NCBI GenBank assembly: GCA_030533445.1
Contig: CM060071.1
Location: 2,710,520-2,774,519, forward strand
Source of the DNA: Cyprinodon diabolis
Lineage: Eukaryota; Chordata; Actinopteri; Cyprinodontiformes; Cyprinodontidae
DNA length: 64,000 nt
Direction: 5' to 3'
The translations under genes and the position numbers were made by a program. Positions 46,221 through 55,946 of this stretch are shown one piece after another; positions within the stretch are counted from its first letter, which is position 1, and every line of letters begins with the position of its first letter. The notes under the pieces were generated by a model that was not told the origin of the DNA, ran no database searches, and saw nothing but the letters and a program-made list of their open reading frames with translations.

Positions 46221-46879
46221 ACATGAAATGTTTTTTATTACGATATGTTTTTCTTTTCCTACACTGATTATAAAACGTAAATGCTGAAGCTTTTACCCAA
46301 ATGTCATATTGGCTCATTTTCTTTCAAACGGCCACAGATAAACAAAGGCTGGAAAAAAATAACCCTCTGACATACAAACAAATATATCATTATGTAGACC
46401 AGCTTTATATGAAGTACAAAGTCTCGTATCTCTTTGAAAAAATCTTTTTAAGATCTTGATGTATATGACAGCCATAGAAATGACTGTATGTGTATGTTTA
46501 ATTATCGCTGTAACCACAGATTTTGTTTTAAGGCCTCACAAAACGGCCGGTAAACCATCCTTTTCAGGGGTTACAGGCACCACAGACCTTATAGCAGCCG
46601 CATCAAGGCAGAAATCATGGTCCAGACAGTCGCTGAGTCCTCAGCCTCCACCTGAGTCTAAGAAAAGCTAAAATCAGATTCTTATTGGATGCAAAGGGGT
46701 TAAAAGCTCTTGTTAAAAGTGAACTGTAAAGTCTGCAAAAAGTGTATTTGAAAAACATTCAGTAATTTAGTTGGTGGAGAAACTAAAATGTCAAATTTAG
46801 GGAAATGATAAAAAAGGAATGGATTTATAAAATATTACGGTTATTCAGTTGTGTAACTGCTCTGATGGAAGAGGAGAGA
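46221..46879. other. intergenic
   Basis: Nothing recognised downstream of the probable cyth3 end. Confidence 0.35.
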
Positions 46880-47408
46880 GCAGGTCCTCCAAGGTTTGGA
46901 ATCGGCCCTTCTCCACAATCTTCCTCAGGGTCCGCTCACCTCTTCTTGCTGTGCAGTCCTTTCTGCCACACTTTTTCCTTCCCACGGACTTCCCACTGAG
47001 GCACTCTGGGAACAGCCTATTGATTCAGAAACATTTTCTTTGTCATTCCCTCCTGCAGTCAGGTCGGCAGTCTGACCCATGATTGGGGTTCTGAGTGATG
47101 AACCAGGCTGGGAGTTTTAAAGGCCTCAGGAATCATTTGCAGGTGTTTAAAGTTAATTTGTTGATTCAGATGATTAAGTGCATAGCTCCTTTAGAGAGCT
47201 TTTTCATGATACGCTAATTTTGTGAGATAGGAATTTGGGGTTTTCATGAGCTGTATGCCAAAATCATCCATATTAAGACAATAAAAGACCTGAACTATTT
47301 CAGTTAGTGTGCAATGAATCTAAAATATATGAATGTTCAAGTTTCATCATTACATTATGGAAAATAATGAACTTTATAACAATATGCTAATATTTTGAGA
47401 AGGACCTG
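46880..47408 (-). mobile_element. truncated Tc1-like element
   Basis: The minus strand carries the transposase 5' region and 5' UTR of a very common fish Tc1 family: plus-strand blocks GGAATCGGCCCTTCTCCACA, CACACTTTTTCCTTCCCACG, GACTTCCCACTGAGG, CAGTCAGGTCGGCAGTCTGA and CCATGATTGGGGTTCTGAGT. The end is TTTTGAGAAGGACCTG followed by TA (47409-47410). The other half of the element is missing. Confidence 0.75.
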
Positions 47409-47410
47409 TA

Positions 47411-49176
47411 TATTTCATTAAAACAGATCTTTGATCATCATTTAATCCATCTCTGTTATCTGACGGTGATACAGATCTAAGTTTCTTAAACAGAAAAATA
47501 AGGAGAATATTTCTGATCCAAGGATGGGTCTGCAATATTTCGATAATAAATACTATAAATACATTCACGATTATATGGATCCTTCTAAAGATTCAAATAA
47601 AGGAATGGTGTTTTGTTCATTGTTCCAGAATTTAATTCAGGATAATGTTTTGACTGCCAAGAGAATGTGGAAACTTATTCAATGCTAGCTGAAAAGAAAA
47701 CCTTAAGGTAATTTTCTATACTGATTTCATGTTTGTTCTCAACAAGTCTAATATGTGTTGTTTTAAACAAAAACAAAAATATAATAGGTGAAGCAAATAA
47801 AAGGGTTGAATGTAACAGGGAATCCAGCAAATTGAATGTCTCCTTGCCAAGGGCGTAGGAATATGTTTACAATTGGGGGGACACATGTCGGAAATCTGAG
47901 ATTCGTAAATATTCAACAGAAACATATCTTAAGTACACTACTTAAAAAAAAGGCTATTTAATCTTTTACTTTATTTCTTTATAAACGTGTCTTGCAAAAA
48001 TAATGCATTTAAAATTTACATAATGCATGTGTTCATAAGATGTGAGCATATCACCAAACAAAATGACTGGAGTCTTATATTAAGCAAAGGGAGATGTCTT
48101 TCAAGGGCTTAAGCGCTTGGCATGTTTAGTGTCTGCATACGCACTAGAAAATCAAATATTTCAGTTGGATTAAAAACAATTCAGTAGGCCACACAAGTGC
48201 AAAGTTTTATATGTTTTATTTTGTCAAACTTGCAATAATGGTCAAAAATGAATTTATATAGGTTGACTGACAGAGGGAGCTGACAGTGTGTTGAAGAATT
48301 ATGGACAGGGCGTCTGGTTCAAAAACGCATTCTAAACCTTTGGTAGAAATCTATCTATCCTTCCATTTTCTGTACACCCTGTCCCTTAGTGGGGTCGGGA
48401 GGTGCTTGTGCGGGGTACACCCAGTGGTGTAGTCTCCATTATTGTAGTGGGTATACTGTGCTTAGAAATAAGCACGCCAGTAAGTGCAATGTAATCGACC
48501 TTTTTTTTTTTTAAGCATATTTAACATTGCTTAATTTCTCTGTTGCCTACATTTGAATCAATGAACAACAAACTGTACTACAGTCGGCTTTGTATTGAAA
48601 AGACGTAGAATCTATAAGTACAACAAAACATGCTTAAGTATCAAGTACTACATGTAAGTACAGAAGTACTATGCAGGTTAAAACTGTGTCTATAAAATGT
48701 TCCAGACATGTTTGTTTTGAGGCTCCTTATGTGTCACTTGTCTTCTTGTTTCTGTTGCAGAGCGGTGGTTTCTTAACCATGTTGTCACATACTTTCTAGG
48801 TTCAAGATTAACAGGAGGCCCATTTATACTGATCATCATGAGATGACTTATATTTGACAACAACAGAGAAGATCTTTTATCTGTACAGATATTGTTCATT
48901 AAGCTGAACCCTCTTTCACACTGCTACATGGTTTGCATGCAAGTGATCAGTGGTTTAAGGTTTTCAGGCTCCCTGCTCTATCCTTTCTTTGCCTTGCAGC
49001 TATATTTGCTGTGATCAGTGGGAATAAAGTAGTTTTAATATGTTTTTAAGTGGGAAAGTCCACCTGAAAACTTCATCAGTGCAGTCAGTTCATCCAGATT
49101 ACCATGCTGCCTTGCAATATTATTTCTGTCGGAGCCGCTCAGACCCCCCCATACCGGCGGTGCATTGTCCCAAGAC
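47411..49176. other. intergenic, repeat remnants
   Basis: 48345-48425 (TCTATCCTTCCATTTTCTGT, GGGGTCGGGAGGTGC, GGGGTACACC) is a fish repeat that usually ends SINE-like units. 47850-47890 contains GGGGGGACACATGTCGG. No genes. Confidence 0.4.
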
Positions 49177-49308
49177 TACGGAAGAGGATTAGGGCACTGG
49201 AAAAAAAAGTTAAGTGATTTTTACATTTTATTTCAGTTTAATATGAGAATTCTGACTTTTTTTCTCAGAATCCTGACTTTAATCTCAGAATTTTGGATCT
49301 TAATGTAG

Positions 49309-49515
49309 ATGGGCACCATGAAGGAAGAGATGTGGGAGCACTTCAGCGTCACTGACAAAGATGTGAGTTCTTTGAGAGGGCCAGTGACACATTGGTGGAA
49401 AATGACAGAATTAGGCAACTTTTTACGTGCCCGAGGGGTCCCCTCATTAATGGAGAAGCAGAAGGTGATTAAAACAAGAGAGCTAGTCTATAAAACAGAC
49501 ATGGCTATGGCTTGA
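49309..49515 (+). CDS. small open frame inside the long-TIR element, unknown
   Basis: 68 residues from ATG to TGA, including MGTMKEEMWEHFSV and LGNFLRARGVPSLMEKQKV. It is the only non-repetitive part of the element. I do not recognise a family. It may be a relic of the element's own protein or chance. Confidence 0.25.
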   Translation: MGTMKEEMWEHFSVTDKDVSSLRGPVTHWWKMTELGNFLRARGVPSLMEKQKVIKTRELVYKTDMAMA

Positions 49516-49531
49516 TGCTAACATGTTTATC

Positions 49532-49965
49532 TGTCAGAATTCTGAGAAAAAAGTCAGAATTCTGAGAAAAAAGTCAGAATTCTGAGATTAAAGTCAGAAT
49601 TCTGAGATTAAAGTCAGAATTCTGAGAATACAGTCAGAATTCTCAGGTTAAAGTCAGAATTCTGAGGTTAAAGTCAGAATTCTGAGAATACAGTCAGAAT
49701 TCTGAGAAAAAAAGTAATAAGAAAAAAGTCAGAATTCTGAGAAAAAAGTCAGAATTCTGAGATTAAAGTCAGAATTCTGAGATTAAAGTCAGAATTCTGA
49801 GAATACAGTCAGAATTCTGAGGTTAAAGTCAGAATTCTGAGAAAAAAAGTAATAAGAAAAAAGTCAGAATTCTGAGAATACAGTCAGAATTCTGAGAATA
49901 CAGTCAGAATTCTGAGAAAAAAAGTAATAAGAAAAAAGTCAGAATTCTGACTTTTTTCCCCTTGT
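49532..49965. repeat. 20-bp minisatellite, about 19 units, each with a 10-bp palindrome
   Basis: Units of the form GTCAGAATTCTGAG plus six variable bases (attaaa, aaaaaa, atacag, gttaaa). Each carries the perfect palindrome CAGAATTCTG with an EcoRI site; one unit (ctcag) is altered. Three units are lengthened by AAAAAAAGTAATAAGAAAAA. Shorter inverted units lie at 49244-49300. Confidence 0.92.
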
Positions 49966-50036
49966 TATAAACTGAAAAAAAAAATTAAAAATCAGTTAAC
50001 TTTTTTTTTTTTCAGTGGCCCTAATCCTCTTCTGTA

Positions 50037-51839
50037 CAAGACTAAGATGACTAAACCAAAATGAAAGTGAACTGTCAACAAGACGTTATAAATAGGCAAT
50101 ATTCATAGCAGCATCCCGACAGACCATTTTACCTCATTCACTAGTTTCTGTGTTGCTGTTTCCCTCCCTTCTGAGTGCTCAAACACTCAGCAGTTCAGAG
50201 AGGGGAGGGGGAGTACAGTGACGTGACGTAACGCTATGCTGCACCTTCAAAATAAAAGTACGCTAGTTAAAAAATGTCAAAATCTAATATTTTGCGGTAC
50301 AATTTTTTGGGGGGGACATAGATTATTGAGTTGACATGTTATAAATTAGCACTATATAAATAAAATGAATTGAGTTTTAAATCTGGTAAAATAATCAGTG
50401 AACATATGACAAATGTTTGGGATCCTCTTGGCTTTGGAATGGATGGATTCTAGTCCATCGTTAAATTAGATAACATTCAGACAGCAGACCAGATGTCTTA
50501 TTAGAAATATAACAGCTGCTGTACAAAAACCTAATCAATGCGATACTTAGACAACTTTTATTGTCATTTTGTATACACATAGTGCATACAAAACAAAATT
50601 ATGTTATTATTAGGTTTTTACTTCTACCTAAATCAGTAAAATTTATGTAATAGTAACATCTGGTAGAAATTAAATCGGTAGCTAATCTATATGATGGCAG
50701 GAACGGTGGGAATGGAAAAAACTTCAAAATCTTTTTTGAACAATATTTAAAGAAAAGTTTACACTGTAAGAAAAACATCAAGAACTAGAAGACCTGTTCA
50801 TATCGAAGTCATGTTTTGGTCAAACAGGATTAACTACCATGTTACTTAAATAAGGTAAACATGCATTGGTTAAATGTGTTTTAAGGGAGAAATTGTGTAA
50901 CATAATTTATGTGAACATAAAGAACATATTAGCTCTTTATTGTAGCAGAATTTTTCTGCATCCTGATCCACAGTCAGCTTCTGCTGTTGGAGGTGATGCA
51001 GTTAGCAATGCCAACCAAGCACTATTAAAAACTTCCTACAACACTTTATTTCCAAAAAATAAATCAAATTACACAAAATCAATTAGTTAAAAAACACTGT
51101 CTTTTAGTTTAAATTTTATTTAAAAAAAGAAGCAGATCCTAAATCATTTGGTTAATGCATTATAAAAACAGCTACAGAGATAAAGTCAGTTTTCTGTTTA
51201 TATAAACTGCCGAAGTTATTGCATTAATGTTCACAGTCGTGGATTGAGAAGAGACGTGATTAATTCTGATACCAATTAATTAATTTATTTGTTATTGTTT
51301 CTATTTGTTTTTTATTCAGACACCAATTTCAGTCTACAAAAAATCATTCCGAAGGCTATTTTTAGAGATTAAAAAAACACTAAAACGCATTTTATATGGT
51401 TACTGCACATATAATGTAGCGTTTAAAAGAAATGAAACAGCACATAAGAAAGAAAAAGAATCAACAGACCAGAGTGAGAATGATATTTGGGACAAAGTTA
51501 GTAAATCGGAGGTTAAAACAAATATTAAAGGAAAAATTAAGGAGAAATGTAAAAAAGAAAGATTATATAAAAAGAAAATGGTTCTAAGGAATACTAGAGG
51601 AAGTTGGAGAAATTTAAAGAAATGCTGGAAGTAACAGAATTCAGGGAAGGATGATAAATAGATTAAAGTTGACGAGCACAAGAGTTTTTTTTTTTTTCAA
51701 CAATAGAGCATGTAATGTAGAAAGACAGAGAGTTTTATTTAATACTTTTATCTTTTACCCAATTTTATTTATTTGATTTTTGTGATTGTTATTTTAATCC
51801 ATGTTTCAGCTGTTTTCTTTTTATTTGTACAATTTTTTT
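50037..51839. other. intergenic
   Basis: Apart from the LINE tail and an inverted LINE tail near 50557 nothing is recognised. The 109-residue frame at 51305-51634 is lysine-rich because the DNA is A-rich. Confidence 0.35.
50340..50372 (+). repeat. LINE-type 3' tail
   Basis: TATAAATTAGCACTATATAA then ATAAAATGAATTGAG, the common end of fish L2-like LINEs. Confidence 0.45.
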
Positions 51840-51950
51840 TTTTGGTATTTTTTTCTGTACAGCACTTTGGTCAGCTTCGGTTGTTTTATAAGTGCCTAAC
51901 AAAAACTGATAAGCACTTATATTATTTATTTAATCAAATTGGATTGGATT
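51840..51950 (+). repeat. L2-like LINE 3' tail
   Basis: CTGTACAGCACTTTGGTCAG, CTTCGGTTGTTTTATAAG, then ATTGGATTGGATTGAAT. The order cagcactttggtcagc...ttggattgg is that of fish L2 ends. Confidence 0.6.
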
Positions 51951-53185
51951 GAATATACCTGCTGGGAATATCAGAAAAAATATGTAATATTTTAAAATAT
52001 ACTTTTGATGAGACCTTCTGTCTCAGGGTACAGCATTGTTCTTTTTTTAAAGCTTGTTAGTTGTGGTTCACACTCCCTACTGGCTGGCGGCGGTAATACA
52101 TCAAACTGTACTTTAAACCCATAGACATCAAAAGTCAAGAAGAAGAAGAAAGCGAAGAAGAAGAAGAAAGAAAGAATTGCATAAAAGAAGAGAGAGTATA
52201 ACATATTCAGGTATGGAACTTATCTAGAAGTATACTGAAACAGCATGTTGTTAAATCGCTATAACATCACGTGACTCCAGACAGGTGACCCTCTGCACGG
52301 CGCTCCCATATCTAACTAAACCCTCTGGCTGGTTTACTGAAAGATCGACCGGTAAGTTGACATCACACAACAGCTGCTTTGGGATCCTGTGTTCAAGTGA
52401 GCCGCCTGTCATTAAGCTGTAACGGAGGTTAGTTCTTTCTAAAACAGCTCTGCGCATAACAACGTGCATTACGGTAATAGAGCAGCTCTACCGGTGTTGT
52501 GGACCAGATGTTTTGTTTGTTTTTTTAAACAAATATTAGTTTGCAACAAACAAGCAAATGACAGAACATGACAGTAATTTAAACAAACAACCGGTGGTAT
52601 TAATTAAATAAAATCATGCAAATATATAAATAAATTGCCATTTGGGCCTTTTCATTGTTATAGTAATTAATTTAATATAGAATATAGATGTCTTTAAGAA
52701 AATGAGAAAAACAGCGTTTTAATTGCAAATTTCCATTTATGAATATAGAAAAAAACAAAAACAAAAAAAACACTTTGCATCCTCTTCTGGGAATCTATAG
52801 AATTTAGATCAAAAGAGCCAAAATAAATGTGTCATAGTTTCTGGAAGGCCATCAGAGAAACTACAATTAGGATTTATGTCTCTTTTAAATGTTAACATAT
52901 AGCAGGGTACATTTTATGAAGAATTTTAAATTAAACTTTCTTTCCCTTGTTTATAATCTAATATTAATGAGGGATCATCCAAACAGTTTTCCACTGGATG
53001 TGTGGGATATTACGGCTCCAATAAAATGCTATAGATGGATGAGAAACGATAGTTTCTTGGAACAACCTGCTTATTCTGTCATTGCTCTTCCCAAAAAAAC
53101 TTCAAGTTATTGATTTTAAAGATCAACGAAGTACCTGAGGGTACAGTATCAACCAATAGTAAAAATACATGGTGAACTGGAAATG
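51951..53185. other. intergenic
   Basis: A GGCGGCGGTAAT...(AAG)n block at 52085-52180 recalls the block inside the hAT element at 10850-10912. No gene recognised. Confidence 0.35.
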
Positions 53186-53187
53186 TA

Positions 53188-54499
53188 CAGGGGTTGGACA
53201 ATGAAACTGAAACACCTCTCATTTTGGTGTGGGAGGTTTCATGGACCAGCCTTGGGGCCAATCTTCATTAATTGCACATTGAACCAATAAGAGCAGAGTG
53301 TGAAGGTCCAATTAGCATTCCGTAAAAGTTAAATAAAATATCCACTGGACTTGGTTTCCAAGATTTGAAGACATTTCCCCACCTCTCGAGGAAGCTTTTT
53401 CAATTCAGTTAGCAGCGTAAGAGCACAGTTTTGCTCAAAATATTGCAATGCGCACAACATTATGAGTGACATACCAGAGTTCAAAAGAGGACAAATTGTT
53501 AATGCACGTCTTGCTGGCACATCTATGACCAAGGCAACAAGTCTTTGTGATGTATCAAGAGCCACGGTATCCACGGTAATGTAAACTGTGGACGCAAGAG
53601 GAAGCTGTCTGAAAGGGATGTTCGGGTGCTAAGCCGGACTGCATCCAAAAAAAAAAAAAAAAAACCACGGCTGGCCAAATCACGGCAGAATTAAACGTGC
53701 ACCTCAACTCTCCTGTTTCCACCAAAACTGTCCGTCGGGAGCTCTACAGGGTCAATATACACGGCCGGGCTGCTATAGCCAAACCTTTGGTCACTCGTGC
53801 CAATGCCAAACGTCGGTTTCAATGGTGCAAGGAGCGCAAATCTTGGGCTGTGGACGATGTGAAACATGTGTTGTTCTCTGATGAGTCCACCTTTACTGTT
53901 TCCCCCACATCCGGTGTGGAGAAGCCCCAAAGAAGCGTACCACCCAGATTGTTGCATGCCCAGAGTGAAGCATGGGGGTGGATCAGTGATTGTTTGGGCT
54001 GCCACATCATGGCATTCCCTTGGTCCCATACTTGTGCTAGATGAGCGGGTCACTGCCAAGGACTACCAAACCATTCTGGAGGACCATGTGCATCCAATGG
54101 TTCAAACATTGGATCCTGAAGGAGGTGCTGTGTATCAGGATGACAATGTACCAATACACACAGCAAGACTGGTGAAAGATTGGTTTGATGAACATGAAAG
54201 TGAAGTTGAACATCTCCAATGGCCTGCACAGGCACCAGATCTAAAGATTATTGAGACACTTTGGGGTGTTTTGGAGGAGCGAGTCTGGAAACATTTTCCT
54301 CCACCAGCATCACATCATGACCTGGCCACTATCCTGCAAGAAAAATGACTTATAATCCCTCTGACCACTGTGCAGGAGTTGTATATGTCAATCCCAAGAC
54401 GAATTGACGCTGTATTGGCCGCAAAAGGAGGCCCTACACCATACTAATAAATTATTGGGGTCTAAAACCAGGTGTTTCAGTTTCATTTTCCAACCCCTG
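53188..54499 (+). mobile_element. Tc1-like transposon, near full length
   Basis: 1312 bp with inverted ends CAGGGGTTGGACAATGAAAC and CAGGGGTTGGAAAATGAAAC (one mismatch over 30 bases), flanked by TA (53186-53187 and 54500-54501). The transposase is on the + strand but broken. Size and ends fit a once autonomous Tc1/mariner element. Confidence 0.92.
53462..54348 (+). pseudogene. Tc1-like transposase, frameshifted
   Basis: Starts MSDIPEFKRGQIVNARLAGT, the first helix-turn-helix, and stops at 53582. Later parts lie in other frames: TKTVRRELYRVNIHGRAAIA and KHVLFSDESTFTV (first catalytic D), then PRVKHGGGSVIVWAATSWHS, YQDDNVPIHTARLVKDWFDE (second D) and PDLKIIETLWGVLEERVW (E, spaced as D34E). An A18 run at 53648-53665 is one cause of frame loss. 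All three acidic residues are still readable, so decay is mild. Confidence 0.88.
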
Positions 54500-54501
54500 T
54501 A

Positions 54502-55854
54502 TATATATTAAACAGAATTCATCCTAGTTGAGAAATCATCCTTCTTTTGTTAACCAACTGAGCCATTGGTAGGGTCCCATTTTGACCTCAGGTCTCCAAG
54601 AAGATTGACCTGTTTTTAAATAAAGAAGAATAAATAATACAGATTTCAGAAAGCTGTATTGAGTCAGGATGATCTCAGCCTCCAGGGGCCACGTGTAGCT
54701 GGCAGCATGGCTGGGGTGGGGTCTGTTAAAACAGAAGAGAAGATTATTGTCTTGTCCCTCACCAGTCCTTCACTAACGTGGGGGAAATTATCTGCAGTGG
54801 GAGCCGTGATGTTGGTTTCTATACCGGGCCTGGAATCTGCACACCAGATACAAGAAGTACCTCTTAATCTCTCAGTCATGTCAGGTGAGGTACTGTCTGT
54901 AGTAGGCAGAACTGCTGTGATAAATCACATTGGACATTAAATAAACCTCACAAATATTTGTAACCTTTTGTTATGTCCTATGAGCTCCTTCCAAATCCTG
55001 TCAAAAACTAAAATCATTTACATTTATGTCATATCAGAAAACTATTTCAGTTAATTTCTAAATGCATCATAAACAGTGAAATTAATCATCCAACATCACA
55101 TGCCCTCCACATAAAGGACAGACAGACATTGGCCACATAATTCACAATTGTCAGAAATAGCGTTGAGTTCGAGGCTTTATAGCGCGGACCAAAACATGCA
55201 GATTGAACCGGACAAACAGGTCCGCCCCTTAGGGATGCGCAGACATAGCCTGCAACACCCGATACCTGTATATGTCTTTTAAAGGGTGGTCGTTAGGGGG
55301 AATTGCTGCTCTGGCCGAACGGGAGAGATGTTCTGTCTTAAGGGTCTTGTTTTTTTTTTTATTTACTGGGATTTTGTGTTTTGAGAAAGTCCTCTTGAGT
55401 TTTTCAGAGACTCCAAATACATATGCGATGTCGATGTTCTTCTGTTTAATCTTCTCACCGTTATGTTCTGCTGTGTGTCTTTGGGATTTCCTTGCTGATT
55501 TGACGCATACTCAGTTTGGATATCCACAGGTTTGAAGAGCATCTTTGATGTGTTTCTGTTCTTTGTGCTTCCCTTCTGTTCTAGTAGGGACATGCTCTGC
55601 CCGGTGTTGTAAGGTTCTGATGACAGAGAGTTTCGGTTCCAGTGGGTGGTGTGAGTTAAAAAGAAGACATTGGTCTGTGTGAGTGGATTTCCTATACACT
55701 GCCCTTGCAGTTGATTCCTGAACTTAATATCTACCAGTTGCACCTCCACTGCTGTCTGTGGCTAACTTTACCCTGCTTTCATTCTATAGACCAACAGAAC
55801 CAAACCGATCCTCTTTATAGCTGTCAGTTTCAGTTTATTAGGAGCCAGTCCAGT
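54502..55854. other. upstream region of nudt13
   Basis: No TATA box or clear CpG cluster is obvious. 55185-55330 is locally CG-richer and may hold the promoter. An open frame at 54659-54940 has no recognisable product. 55248-55285 (GCCTGCAACACCCGATACCT) resembles 61862-61900 and is probably repetitive. Confidence 0.35.
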
Positions 55855-55946
55855 ATGTCAGCATTTTTAAGACCCCTGAGGATCCTCCTCTTTGCAGGAC
55901 ATTATAATCTGACACGATGCTGCTCAAGCTTCGTGTCCAGAATGAG
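55855..55946 (+). CDS. nudt13: nudt13 exon 1: presequence
   Basis: [20 protein letters not shown] and [10 protein letters not shown] plus two bases of an Arg codon. Four Arg in the first 21 residues and none acidic. Donor gttagg, weaker than the rest. Confidence 0.8.

Larger units (their letters stand above)
49177..50036. mobile_element. long-TIR element with an internal palindromic minisatellite
   Basis: Ends TACGGAAGAGGATTAGGGC and, inverted, TACAGAAGAGGATTAGGGCC, continuing CACTG, an A run, and GTTAA(C/G)TGATTTTTA. CAAGAC flanks both sides (49171-49176, 50037-50042). About 860 bp. The interior holds a small open frame and a 20-bp tandem array. The superfamily is not clear from the ends. 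Confidence 0.75.

Noticed and set aside
49532..49965. A CRISPR array
   Set aside because: The units are about 20 bp with 4-6 variable bases and no spacers; the genome is a vertebrate and the array lies within a transposable element.
51305..51634. A lysine-rich 109-residue protein
   Set aside because: Composition follows the A-rich DNA; no motif, no splice context and an equally long frame on the other strand.
54659..54940. A 5' exon or small gene upstream of nudt13
   Set aside because: No family resemblance, and it does not splice in an evident way to nudt13 exon 1.
55705..55854. An upstream start for nudt13 (frame open from 55705)
   Set aside because: The extra 50 residues are not presequence-like or conserved in the family as I know it; the ATG at 55855 begins a good presequence.
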